Assembly (NCBI GenBank): GCA_964346645.1
Contig: CAYFVU010000003.1
Coordinates: 1 to 64,000, forward strand
Origin: CAYFVU01 sp964346645
GTDB lineage: Bacteria > Spirochaetota > Spirochaetia > DSM-16054 > Sediminispirochaetaceae
Direction of reading: 5' to 3'
Length of the DNA: 64,000 nucleotides
The notes under the pieces: generated by a model
The model's database searches: none
Told to the model about the DNA's origin: nothing
Seen by the model: the letters and a program-made list of their open reading frames with translations, nothing else
Shown: piece after piece, positions 33,919-41,754 of the stretch
Layout: the number at the start of each line of letters is the position of its first letter
How positions within the stretch are numbered: position 1 is the stretch's first letter
Program-made: the position numbers and the translations under genes

Positions 33919-35340
33919 TTACTGGAACAGCACCGGCTCTATGTCGAGCATATTGCAGACCTCGATCAGCTCGTCTACGTAGGCGCCGGCCACACCGGAG
34001 ATGTGGTTGGAGCCGTACTCGTCGACGAAGTCGTCGATGTCGAAGCCGACTTTGGCAAAGAGGGTCGGCAGCTGGTGGGGTCCCCTCGCCTTCACGAAGT
34101 CCTCGATGAGGTCGTCGGAGGGCGCAACCGCCTCGCTGGGGATGATCGCCATGTAGTACTTTCCGTCTTTCCGGTAGAGTCTGGCGAGCTGCATCGGTCC
34201 GGGCGCGGCGGTAAAGTAGGTAATGCCTCCCACTCCCGGGCGCACCGACTGCTTGATGGTGATCGCCTTCATGTTCTCATCGGGCTCGCCGCTGCGGGCC
34301 CCGTACCAGGTGCACATGGCGCCACAGTTCACGCAGTACATGGTGCTGCGCTCATCGTCTATGTGGCTCACGTCGGCAAAGTAGGTCGGCTTGCCGTCGG
34401 ATATTATCTTCAGGATCTGCTGGGTGAGTGCGGCGTCGGCGTCGGCCTCACAGGCCATCACGATGCCGTCCTTCTTTCCCTCCTCTGCGTCGTAGTCGCT
34501 CGGCAGGAGCGCCGCGGTCATGCACTGCGGCGCATAGTGGTGGGAGAGCTCGGTCATGCACTTTATGGCGGTGAACTCGAGATTGTAATCCTTGATGATG
34601 TCCTTGGTGGCGAGGTAGCAGGCAATCTGGAAGTCGAAACCGTCCTTGGTCAGACGGTCCTCGTTGTATTGCACCTCCTTCACGCTGCCCTCGATCCACT
34701 CTCGCATCTTCTTGACCCGTGCGGGATCCATCTCCTCGGCCCGCCGCACGATCTCGACCTGATCGATGTGCTCGGCGTCGACGCCGAACTTCTTGCGCCA
34801 CTGCATCGGGTCGAACTGGGCGGTGTCTATGCCGATCGATCGGCCGCCGAAATAACCGAAGACGCTTCCCTGCAGCTGCGACTTCACCTGCGCCGCGCGG
34901 ATGTAGGGCATCATCTTGGCCCCGAGATCGGGACTGTCGTAGTCTATGCGCACCCGCTTGTGGGGATAACCGATCTGGGCGAGGGCTCCCGAAGTGCCGA
35001 AGAAGCCGACATTGCCGTGGGTGGCAGGGTCGCGGTTACCGAGCACGATGGTCGGAAGATTCATCCGCTGTACGCCGTAGACCGCCAGGTTCGGCGAGGT
35101 CCAGCATGGCGTGTGGGCAATGAAGATCTGGGCTCCCTGACGCTTGAGTGTGTCCACCGCTTCGGTAATCTGTGCGCGTGTCCTGGAGACTTCCTCGTTG
35201 TAGAGGACCTCCACATCGAGCCCCTGCAGTCCCTCTATCGCCTTCCTGTGCCTCGGCTCGGTGAGGTTCTTGAAGACCTTCTCCCACTCGTTCTTACGAT
35301 AATCGCCGAAGGTGATTATCGCTACTTTCGCTTTGTCCAT
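33919..35340 (-). CDS. L-fucose/L-arabinose isomerase-family protein
   Basis: This 473-residue protein resembles the L-fucose isomerase/L-arabinose isomerase fold. It has an N-terminal Rossmann-like domain (KVAIITFGDYRKNEWEKVF, then GAQIFIAHTPCWTSPNLAVYG and GTSGALAQIGYPHKRVRIDYD) and a C-terminal barrel region (SVFGYFGGRSIGIDTAQFDPMQW, then VGGITYFTAAPGPMQLARLYRKDGKY and YGSNHISGVAG). The family interconverts aldoses and ketoses with a divalent metal. It is somewhat shorter than E. coli FucI (591 residues), like the many uncharacterised family members in sugar loci. GGGAGATACT precedes the ATG, 9 nt after the SDR gene. Substrate unknown. Confidence 0.85.
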   Translation of the reverse strand: MDKAKVAIITFGDYRKNEWEKVFKNLTEPRHRKAIEGLQGLDVEVLYNEEVSRTRAQITEAVDTLKRQGAQIFIAHTPCWTSPNLAVYGVQRMNLPTIVLGNRDPATHGNVGFFGTSGALAQIGYPHKRVRIDYDSPDLGAKMMPYIRAAQVKSQLQGSVFGYFGGRSIGIDTAQFDPMQWRKKFGVDAEHIDQVEIVRRAEEMDPARVKKMREWIEGSVKEVQYNEDRLTKDGFDFQIACYLATKDIIKDYNLEFTAIKCMTELSHHYAPQCMTAALLPSDYDAEEGKKDGIVMACEADADAALTQQILKIISDGKPTYFADVSHIDDERSTMYCVNCGAMCTWYGARSGEPDENMKAITIKQSVRPGVGGITYFTAAPGPMQLARLYRKDGKYYMAIIPSEAVAPSDDLIEDFVKARGPHQLPTLFAKVGFDIDDFVDEYGSNHISGVAGAYVDELIEVCNMLDIEPVLFQ

Positions 35341-35349
35341 AGTATCTCC

Positions 35350-36186
35350 CTATTTCAGCTCTTTCTTCGCCCGCTGAAGAAGCTCGTAGTCGTCGTCGGT
35401 TACGGTTTTGTATCCCGGAGTGGGATAGGCCTGAAATCCGCGTCCGCCGTCGTTGTAGATCGACTGGCCGAATATGAAGTTGGAATCCTCGGAGGCGAGG
35501 AACACCGCGAGGCGTCCACACTCTTCGACGGTTCCGATCCGCCCGATGGGGGTCCTGCTGAGAATGGTGTTCATCAGCTGATCGTCCGATCCGACCCGCC
35601 GCATGAGCTCCGTCTCGATGGGTCCGGGGGCGAGGGCGTTGACCTTGATGTTGTACTGCGCGAGCGCCACCGCCTGCACCTTGGTCATCTGCTGAATGGC
35701 TCCCTTGCTTGTGGTGTAGACCATCTGGGAGTCGAGTGCGAGGTGAGCGTTGACCGAGGACATGTTTACGATCGCACCGCCGTCGCCCTGCTTGATCATC
35801 TGCCGGGCGGCGAACTGATCGCCGAAGAACATGCCCCGGAGATTCACGTCCATGATCTTGTCGTACTGCTCCGGTGTAATGTCGAGGAAATGAGTCTTGT
35901 TCGAATCGTTAATACCCGCATTCGCTACGTAGATGTCGAGGCGTCCGTAGAACTCGACGGTCTTGTCCACGATCATCTGCAGATCTTCGACATTCGCCAC
36001 ATCGCACTTGATGTAGCGCACATCGCCGCCGGCCTCCTTCAGCTGCTTCTCTGCAGCCTCGCCGGTTTCCGCGTTTCTTCCCGTGATAACCACCTTCGCG
36101 CCTTCGCGTATGTACTCCTTGGCGATGCCGTAGCCGATGCCCTTGGTACCGCCGGTTATGATCGCCACCTTGTCCTTCAATTTCAT
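35350..36186 (-). CDS. short-chain dehydrogenase/reductase
   Basis: This 278-residue classical SDR has the NAD(P)-binding motif TGGTKGIGYGIA, the structural NAG at YVANAGINDSN, the catalytic Ser in VNMSSVNAHL and the YxxxK motif in QMVYTTSKGAIQ, so it should be active. The GRNAET segment after beta-2 is compatible with NADP, but this is weak evidence. It probably oxidises a hydroxyl of the sugar substrate or reduces a keto intermediate. It follows the creatininase-family gene after an intrinsic-terminator-like hairpin and leads directly into the isomerase gene. Confidence 0.9.
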   Translation of the reverse strand: MKLKDKVAIITGGTKGIGYGIAKEYIREGAKVVITGRNAETGEAAEKQLKEAGGDVRYIKCDVANVEDLQMIVDKTVEFYGRLDIYVANAGINDSNKTHFLDITPEQYDKIMDVNLRGMFFGDQFAARQMIKQGDGGAIVNMSSVNAHLALDSQMVYTTSKGAIQQMTKVQAVALAQYNIKVNALAPGPIETELMRRVGSDDQLMNTILSRTPIGRIGTVEECGRLAVFLASEDSNFIFGQSIYNDGGRGFQAYPTPGYKTVTDDDYELLQRAKKELK

Positions 36187-36221
36187 GCCTTTACCTCTTC
36201 CTTTATCCTATCTTCGAAAAT

Positions 36222-36262
36222 GAAAAACCGGGAGGGGCGGATTACGAGACCCGCTCCTCCCG
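36222..36262 (-). terminator. intrinsic-terminator-like hairpin inside operon
   Basis: Arms at 36229-36242 and 36249-36262 pair over about 14 bp with two non-Watson-Crick positions and a 6-nt loop. On the minus strand the stem is followed by GTTTTTCATTTTC. It lies between the creatininase-family gene and the SDR gene. It would reduce or end transcription from the Ldh2 promoter before the SDR, isomerase and aldolase genes. No good second promoter was found in the 41 nt that follow, so partial read-through (attenuation) is the simplest reading. Confidence 0.6.
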
Positions 36263-36283
36263 TGAGTGTGTATGGGGGAAACG

Positions 36284-37198
36284 CTATTTCTTCAGCCGGC
36301 CCTTCTCATCGTGGTGCTCGTCGTACTGTATGTGAGGCGCTCCGGCGTAGCCCTGGGGATTGCGGAACCCGAGGGGATTCACGCCGCAGGGGTACTTGCT
36401 CTTGAGCTCCTCGATCAGCCCGGAGTAGTGCTTGACTACGCCCTCTACGAGCTGCTTTCCCTTCTTCTCGCTCGCTTTCGTCGGGTCACCGATAACACCG
36501 TTGTCCAGATCGTCCTTCTCGGGCAGCGCGAAGGTGCCTTCGAAGTGGTAGAACATGCCGGGTTCGGCGGCCTGTCCCGGGGCGATCTTCCACTTGCCGT
36601 CTATCAGACCGTGACCGCCGCCCTGCTCTGCGAGATCCTGGTTCATCCACTGCGGATAGAGGTAGAGTCCCACGGAAGACTCGGCCTCGTCGGCGTGCCA
36701 CATGTAGTCGTCGAGCACATTCTTGTCGTCGCGCAGGAAGTCGTACCAGGTTGAGGAGAGGGTAAAGAAGCCCTCGATTCCGAGCTTGTGCACCGCAGTG
36801 ATAGTCGACATGACCTGCCCGTGCGCAGAGATGATAATGAACTTGTTGAAGCCGGCCACCGCCGCGCCACGCACGATGTCGACGAGCAGTCCTATGTGGG
36901 TCTCGTAGGAGAGGGGGATGGTGCCGACCATTCCCCAGTGGTGGTGAGGGTGAGAGCCGTACATGGGACAGGGGAGGACCATGGCGCCGGTCTTCTCTCC
37001 GACTTTCTCCGCGATACCGACCGCGTTGAAGGTGTCCATTCCCGTCGGGGCGTGTGCGCCGTGCTGCTCTATTGCGCCTATGGGGAGAATTGCGACGTCA
37101 CACACCTCTTTTGCGTACTTTGCCACCACGTGGGCGCTGTTCTCGTGATACCACACCGAATCTCTCTTTTCCAATTTGAACTCTTTCTGTTCCTTCAT
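36284..37198 (-). CDS. creatininase-family amidohydrolase
   Basis: This 304-residue protein is of the creatininase/MftE family of metal-dependent hydrolases. The metal-binding segment AILPIGAIEQHGAHAPTGMDTF supplies the conserved Glu, His and Asp. Further motifs are CPMYGSHPHHHWGMVGTIPL, IISAHGQVMS (NGHGGN in typical members) and MWHADEAESSVGLYL with the C-terminal metal glutamate. The family hydrolyses cyclic amides and some sugar lactones. In this operon, lactone or ring opening of an oxidised sugar is plausible. AGAGGAAGAAG precedes the ATG, and the Ldh2 gene ends 26 nt upstream. Confidence 0.87.
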   Translation of the reverse strand: MKEQKEFKLEKRDSVWYHENSAHVVAKYAKEVCDVAILPIGAIEQHGAHAPTGMDTFNAVGIAEKVGEKTGAMVLPCPMYGSHPHHHWGMVGTIPLSYETHIGLLVDIVRGAAVAGFNKFIIISAHGQVMSTITAVHKLGIEGFFTLSSTWYDFLRDDKNVLDDYMWHADEAESSVGLYLYPQWMNQDLAEQGGGHGLIDGKWKIAPGQAAEPGMFYHFEGTFALPEKDDLDNGVIGDPTKASEKKGKQLVEGVVKHYSGLIEELKSKYPCGVNPLGFRNPQGYAGAPHIQYDEHHDEKGRLKK

Positions 37199-37224
37199 TC
37201 TTCTTCCTCTCTTTATTCTAGTTA

Positions 37225-38283
37225 TTAAAGCCGTGAATCAAGCTCGAGCTCTTCCGCCAGCTTGTTTAGATCCTGCACCAGTTCTCCGGGAACGGGCAGA
37301 CCCTCTTCTCTGCGCTGTTGTTCGGTTTTCCATTCCATTTCCCCGGGGACGAGCTGCTCGTCCTCCGGATCCACCATCGGTGTATCCTTGACTTTACGGC
37401 GCAGCGTGTCCATCCGCTCGACGAACTCCTTCTCCTCCATAAAGACCTTAGGATCGAATACGGAGAAGAGGTGGCAGGTGAGGCTCGGGTCTTCCTTCGC
37501 CTTGTACATGCTCTTGATCTCGTTGTGGAAGGCGCCGCCGCTGAGGACGCCTGTCACGATGTCCACGAACATCGAGAGGCCGAAGCCCTTGTGCATGCCT
37601 ACCGGCAAAAGAAATCCCTTGAAGCCCTCGTCGGGGTCGTCGGTTTCCAGTCCGTCCTTCGTCACCGCCCAGTTGGTGGGAATCTTCTCCCCCTTCTTGC
37701 TCGCGAGAAGGAGTTTGCCGCCCGCGACCGCACTGAGGGAGATGTCGAGGGAGAAAGGGTAGTCCCCGGAGAGGGGCGCCGCCATCGCGATGGGATTGTT
37801 CCCCGTCGACGGCTTCTTGTTACCCTTCATGCCGATATTCGGCCCGACGTTGGTGGTAACCAGGCTCACGAGTCCCTGATCGGCGGCCATCCGCGAATAG
37901 AGCGATGCCGCTCCGAAGTGGTTGCTGTTCTTTACCACCACTGCGGAGACGCCGTACTGCCTCGCCTTCTCTATGGCCCGTTCGATGCCGGCCCTTCCGA
38001 CCACGAAGCCGTGTCCCGCATCGCCGTCCATCAGCTCGAGAGCCTTATCCTCGCCCTTCAGGCTGCGGATATCGGGACTGCTCTTGATGGCGCCGTTGCG
38101 TATGCGCTCGATGTATATGGGGGTACGGAGAATTCCGTGGGAATCTACTCCCCACAAATTCGTCTGCACCGCACAACGGGCGCAGAAGGAGGAATCTTCC
38201 CCGCTGAGTCCCGCTGCCGAATACATCTCTGTGAGGAACTGTTCCGCTTCCTCTACGGATATCTTTTTCTCGTTTCCTTCCAT
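37225..38283 (-). CDS. Ldh2/YiaK-family NAD(P)-dependent oxidoreductase
   Basis: This roughly 352-residue member of the malate/L-lactate dehydrogenase type 2 family includes ureidoglycolate dehydrogenase and 2,3-diketogulonate reductase YiaK among its relatives. Conserved features are WGVDSHGILRTPIY with the catalytic histidine, VVVKNSNHFGAASLYS, TTNVGPNIGMKGNKKPSTGNNPIAMAAP and GMHKGFGLSMFVDIVTGVLSG. The start at 38283 has GGAG six bases upstream; an in-frame ATG 12 nt earlier lacks this. It is the first gene of the 38.3-33.1 kb operon, directly behind an operator-controlled promoter. In context it may reduce a 2-keto or 2,3-diketo sugar acid. Confidence 0.9.
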   Translation of the reverse strand: MEGNEKKISVEEAEQFLTEMYSAAGLSGEDSSFCARCAVQTNLWGVDSHGILRTPIYIERIRNGAIKSSPDIRSLKGEDKALELMDGDAGHGFVVGRAGIERAIEKARQYGVSAVVVKNSNHFGAASLYSRMAADQGLVSLVTTNVGPNIGMKGNKKPSTGNNPIAMAAPLSGDYPFSLDISLSAVAGGKLLLASKKGEKIPTNWAVTKDGLETDDPDEGFKGFLLPVGMHKGFGLSMFVDIVTGVLSGGAFHNEIKSMYKAKEDPSLTCHLFSVFDPKVFMEEKEFVERMDTLRRKVKDTPMVDPEDEQLVPGEMEWKTEQQRREEGLPVPGELVQDLNKLAEELELDSRL

Positions 38284-38299
38284 ATAAAACTCCAATGTA

Positions 38300-38342
38300 T
38301 GTATACGTATTCATTTTACATGCAGGACTTTGGATCTGTCAA
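38300..38342 (-). promoter_or_regulatory. Ldh2 operon promoter with TACGTA-type operator
   Basis: On the minus strand, TTGACA (38337-38342), an 18-nt spacer and TAAAAT (38313-38318) are followed directly by the palindrome TGTATACGTATTCA (plus strand, 38300-38313). The arrangement is the same as at 29296 and 29559, with the operator starting at the -10 edge. Confidence 0.75.
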
Positions 38343-38514
38343 GAAAAACCGCTGCCCATTACGGGGCTTTTTCGCCCGATTTTCACCCCTTTCTTGCTGC
38401 ATCTCCGAAAAAAAGGGCGAGTTCAGGGCAAAAGGTGCCGCTTCCATCCATCCGCCTGGGATCTCGCGTCCATGCGTGGACGGGACTCCGCGGGGTCTTC
38501 CTGCATGGGCACAG

Positions 38515-38528
38515 TGAATACGTAATCA
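38515..38528. promoter_or_regulatory. auxiliary TACGTA-type operator
   Basis: TGAATACGTAATCA matches the regulon palindrome with one asymmetric base. It lies about 200 bp upstream of the Ldh2 promoter operator and just after the stop of the second UroD-like gene. No promoter sits on it. As at 13937-13950, it could serve as a second site for DNA looping. Confidence 0.45.
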
Positions 38529-38576
38529 GCTACTCCCGTACCCTCCCCGCCCACGAACAAACCGCAATGTGCGGCC

Positions 38577-39713
38577 TCAGTCACACTGCAGAGGATAGCT
38601 GCCGAACTCGTGGGCGGCCTCGAACATCACCTTCACGTTCTCCGGCGGAATGTCCCAGTTTATCTGATGGCAAGTGGAGATGATGTAGCCGCCGCCTCGA
38701 CCGAGATCGCAGATGCGCCGCTTTACCTCCTGTCGAACATCTTCCTCGCTCGCATTGACCATGACGTTCTGCACGTCGATCGCGCTGTGAAAGCAAATTT
38801 TGTCGCCGTACTGATCATTCAGAGCCTTCGTGTCGCTCAGCTCCTCCACCGATGTCTGTACAGGATTGAGAATGTCGACCCCCATCTCGATCATACCGTC
38901 TATGATCGGTAGCACCGAGCCGTCGGTGTGAAACATCACCTTCACGTGGGGTGCAAGGCTCTTGATGTGGGATATGAGCTCCTGCTCGTAGGGCTTGAGA
39001 AACTCCGCCCACATGTCAGGCGACATTAGCAGCGAGTTCTGGCTGCCGAAATCGTCAGTGAGATAGACGATCTGCACATATTCGCCGACTTCACGCATGT
39101 AGAGACTGTAGAGCTCCTTGTAGACCTCCGTCACCTTCTTCATGAGTGCATGCACCAGATCCGGATTCAGCACGAAGTCCATAAAGAGCTGGTCCATACC
39201 GCGCAGCTCCCGGGAGGACTGAAAGACCCCGCCCTTTATGCCGTCGGCGCCGATTACGTAGTCGCTGTTCTCGTGCCAGTGCTTCGCCTGCTCCCTCAGT
39301 CCAGCGAACATCTCCTCGTCGTCGGTGCGGGGCCATGAGTATGTATCCAGATCCTCGACACTCGCCTCGCGCAGGGGCGAATCCACCTCAGAGTAGGAGT
39401 CTCCCATGTTCCGGAAGAGCACGCCGAAGAGATTACGGTAGTGCTCCTCGTCTACCTCCTCTATCTGCGTCCACTTGGGGATGAGCCATCGAAAATCCAC
39501 ACCGAGAGCCTCAAGCACATCCTCATCCGAAACCACGCACTGATTCATTCTATCGAGAATGGTAAAGTCCTGCACCTCAGGTAAGCCGAGCACCTTTCTC
39601 ACCGGATTGTACTCCTTCTTATGGAACGAACCGACCTGCTTGCCTTGGTCAACCAGCACACGACCGACCTCCCGGTGGGCCATCGTTGCATCGAAAATCT
39701 CCCGTCTATTCAT
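38577..39713 (-). CDS. uroporphyrinogen-decarboxylase-like methyltransferase-family protein, second copy
   Basis: This 378-residue UroD/MtaA-fold protein is paralogous in fold to the one at 17333-18478 but clearly diverged. The segment KVMFHTDGSVLPIIDGMIEMGVDILNP has His262 but Asp264 where the other protein has the zinc-ligand cysteine. The N-terminal RREIFDATMAHREVGRVLVD is unlike haem-pathway HemE. The C-terminus contains GGGYIISTCHQINWDIPPEN. Function is unknown; relatives are frequent in carbohydrate loci. AAGGAGAAGACT precedes the ATG. It has its own promoter with the regulon operator, so it is controlled with the sugar cluster. Confidence 0.8.
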   Translation of the reverse strand: MNRREIFDATMAHREVGRVLVDQGKQVGSFHKKEYNPVRKVLGLPEVQDFTILDRMNQCVVSDEDVLEALGVDFRWLIPKWTQIEEVDEEHYRNLFGVLFRNMGDSYSEVDSPLREASVEDLDTYSWPRTDDEEMFAGLREQAKHWHENSDYVIGADGIKGGVFQSSRELRGMDQLFMDFVLNPDLVHALMKKVTEVYKELYSLYMREVGEYVQIVYLTDDFGSQNSLLMSPDMWAEFLKPYEQELISHIKSLAPHVKVMFHTDGSVLPIIDGMIEMGVDILNPVQTSVEELSDTKALNDQYGDKICFHSAIDVQNVMVNASEEDVRQEVKRRICDLGRGGGYIISTCHQINWDIPPENVKVMFEAAHEFGSYPLQCD

Positions 39714-39724
39714 AGTCTTCTCCT

Positions 39725-39777
39725 TGAATACGTATACATAACACCTCTATTGTACGTTTCCAGCTCGGTATTGTAAA
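39725..39777 (-). promoter_or_regulatory. second UroD-like gene promoter with TACGTA-type operator
   Basis: On the minus strand, TTTACA (39772-39777), a 17-nt spacer and TACAAT (39749-39754) are followed ten bases later by TGAATACGTATACA (plus strand, 39725-39738). The operator abuts the ribosome-binding site of the gene starting at 39713. Confidence 0.75.
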
Positions 39778-39799
39778 GATACTTTTCGGACTGATAGCA

Positions 39800-41608
39800 C
39801 TATTCGAGGTGTTCGGCAATGACCTGCAGGAAGGCATCCCCGTATTTGGCTAACTTCTTCCGCCCTACTCCGGAGAGATCGAGGAGCTCTGAGCGGCTTC
39901 GCGGAAGCTCCTCGGCCATCGCCTTTAGCACCGCATCGGAGAAGACCATGTAGGGGGCGATTTTCCGCTCTCGCGACAACTCCAGCCTCTTCTTCCGCAG
40001 CCCGTCGAACAACCGCCCGTCCTTCCTGCCGGCTGTATCGGCTTTTTGTTCCCGCACGGACTGCTGCTCCTGTCTCCGCTGTAAAATGAAGGATTCCCTT
40101 CCGAACAGCACGTTCCTGCCGGTTTCGGTGAGCTCGAGTACCGGCAGATTACCACCGCTCTGCCTCAGTGCCCCGCGAGAGAGGAGGTCGGTAACCAGCT
40201 CGTTCCAGTGCCGTTTCGGCTTGTCCCTGCCGACTCCGTAGGTGGGCAGCCCGTCGTGCCCCCACTGGCGGATTCTCTCGGTCTTCGCTCCCTTCACGAT
40301 ATCGACAATCTGGCCGGCACCGAAGCGCTCTTCGGTTCTGGCGACGGCCGACAGGAGTTTCTGCGCGTCCACGGTCAGGTCCTCGCTTCTACCCGCATCG
40401 GTACAGACGTCGCAGCTGCCGCAGTTTCCCGGGTGCGCCTCGTCGAAGTGACCGAGCAGGACCTTCCTCCGGCATTCATCCGCCTCTGCATAGCTCACCA
40501 TGGTCTCGAGGTTCCTCCTGCCCCGCTCCGCCTCTGCCTCGTCCTCTATGCGATCGATGAAGTAGCGGATCTTGCCGATATCCCTCGGCGAGTAGAGCAG
40601 CAGGCAGTGGGAGAGCAGTCCGTCGCGACCCGCCCGCCCAGTCTCCTGGTAGTATGCCTCGAGGCTCTTCGGCAGATCGCCGTGGATCACGAAGCGGACG
40701 TTGGATTTGTCGATTCCCATGCCGAAGGCGATCGTCGCCACCACCACATCGGCCTCGTCGCGTACGAAGAGCTCCTGATTCTTCCGACGCAGCTCGTCCG
40801 GGAGCCCGGCGTGGTAGGGAATGGCTTTGACCCCAGCGCTCCGGAGGTACTCCGAGGTCGCCTCCACATCTTTACGCCTGGTGCGGTAGACGATGCCCGC
40901 CTTACCGGGCCGATCGAGGACGAAGCCGAGTATCTGTTCGAGGGGCTGCTCTTTGCGCCGCACCCGGTAGAATATCTCCGGGCGGTCGAAGCTCGCGCGC
41001 AGCACGAAGGGCCTCTTCATCCGGAGCTTGGCTACGATATCTGCCTGCACCTTCGTGGTGGCAGTGGCGGTAAATGCGGCTATGCGGGCCTGCGGAAAAC
41101 TCTTGCGGATGGTCGAAAGCGAGAGATAGTCCGGACGGAAATCGTGGCCCCACTCGCTTATGCAGTGGGCCTCGTCGATGACGAAGAGGGAGGGGTAGAG
41201 CTCCTGCAGCTGTTCACGAAAGCGGGGCAGCGAAAAGCGTTCGGGACTGATGTAGAGGAGCTTTACCTTGCCGGAGAAGAGGCGGCGATAGATATCGCGT
41301 GCCTGCTCCTCCCCCAGGGAGCTGTTGATGAACTCCGCCGGAATGCCGAGCTCCTGCGCCGCGCTCACCTGATCGTGCATGAGGGCGATGAGAGGACTCA
41401 CCACCACGGTGATGCCATCGAGCATGAGGGCGGAGAGCTGATAGCAGAGCGATTTGCCCCCGCCTGTGGGCATGGAGACGAAGACGTCCCTGTTGTCGAG
41501 GATCGCCTCCACCACCTCCTTCTGGTTTGCTTTGAAGGAGTCGAATCCGAATGTTTCTTTCAGCGCGTCCGTGATTTTCCGGTCTGAAGCCACGGCACAC
41601 TCTCTCAC
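39800..41608 (-). CDS. recQ: ATP-dependent DNA helicase RecQ
   Basis: This 3'-5' superfamily 2 DNA helicase of 602 residues has Walker A MPTGGGKS (46-53), the DEAH motif FVIDEAHCISEWGHDF, aromatic-rich loop sequences and motif VI HGDLPKSLEAYYQETGRAGRDG. A RecQ zinc-binding region follows (YAEADECRRKVLLGHF, then HPGNCGSCDVC), then the winged helix and a C-terminal HRDC domain (LPRSRSELLDLSGVGRKKLAKYGDAFLQVI). It is full-length. The start is a GTG at 41608 or a second GTG at 41593 preceded by GAGAG. It acts in recombination and replication-fork repair and has no functional link to the sugar genes. Confidence 0.95.
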   Translation of the reverse strand: MRECAVASDRKITDALKETFGFDSFKANQKEVVEAILDNRDVFVSMPTGGGKSLCYQLSALMLDGITVVVSPLIALMHDQVSAAQELGIPAEFINSSLGEEQARDIYRRLFSGKVKLLYISPERFSLPRFREQLQELYPSLFVIDEAHCISEWGHDFRPDYLSLSTIRKSFPQARIAAFTATATTKVQADIVAKLRMKRPFVLRASFDRPEIFYRVRRKEQPLEQILGFVLDRPGKAGIVYRTRRKDVEATSEYLRSAGVKAIPYHAGLPDELRRKNQELFVRDEADVVVATIAFGMGIDKSNVRFVIHGDLPKSLEAYYQETGRAGRDGLLSHCLLLYSPRDIGKIRYFIDRIEDEAEAERGRRNLETMVSYAEADECRRKVLLGHFDEAHPGNCGSCDVCTDAGRSEDLTVDAQKLLSAVARTEERFGAGQIVDIVKGAKTERIRQWGHDGLPTYGVGRDKPKRHWNELVTDLLSRGALRQSGGNLPVLELTETGRNVLFGRESFILQRRQEQQSVREQKADTAGRKDGRLFDGLRKKRLELSRERKIAPYMVFSDAVLKAMAEELPRSRSELLDLSGVGRKKLAKYGDAFLQVIAEHLE

Positions 41609-41754
41609 GAGCTGCCGTGCCTGATCAACTCCCGACTCCGACTCTCACCTCGGAACCGACACACGGCAGAGCAGCATCGCAGCTCCTCCGGTGCCAAGAT
41701 TTCCGACAATTTTACTGCCTGTATCTGCAGACCGAACCGTTGTATAGTGTGGAC

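Noticed and set aside
33487..36405. A 972-codon plus-strand reading frame opposite the aldolase, isomerase and SDR genes
   Set aside because: It is an antisense shadow: the minus strand carries three clear enzymes with motifs and ribosome sites, and the plus-strand translation has no recognisable domain. High GC3 creates long open antisense frames here.
38577..39713. Annotation of the UroD-like proteins as haem-pathway HemE
   Set aside because: The N-terminal motifs and the H-x-C/H-x-D segment match the MtaA/CmuA-like branch, and no tetrapyrrole genes are adjacent.
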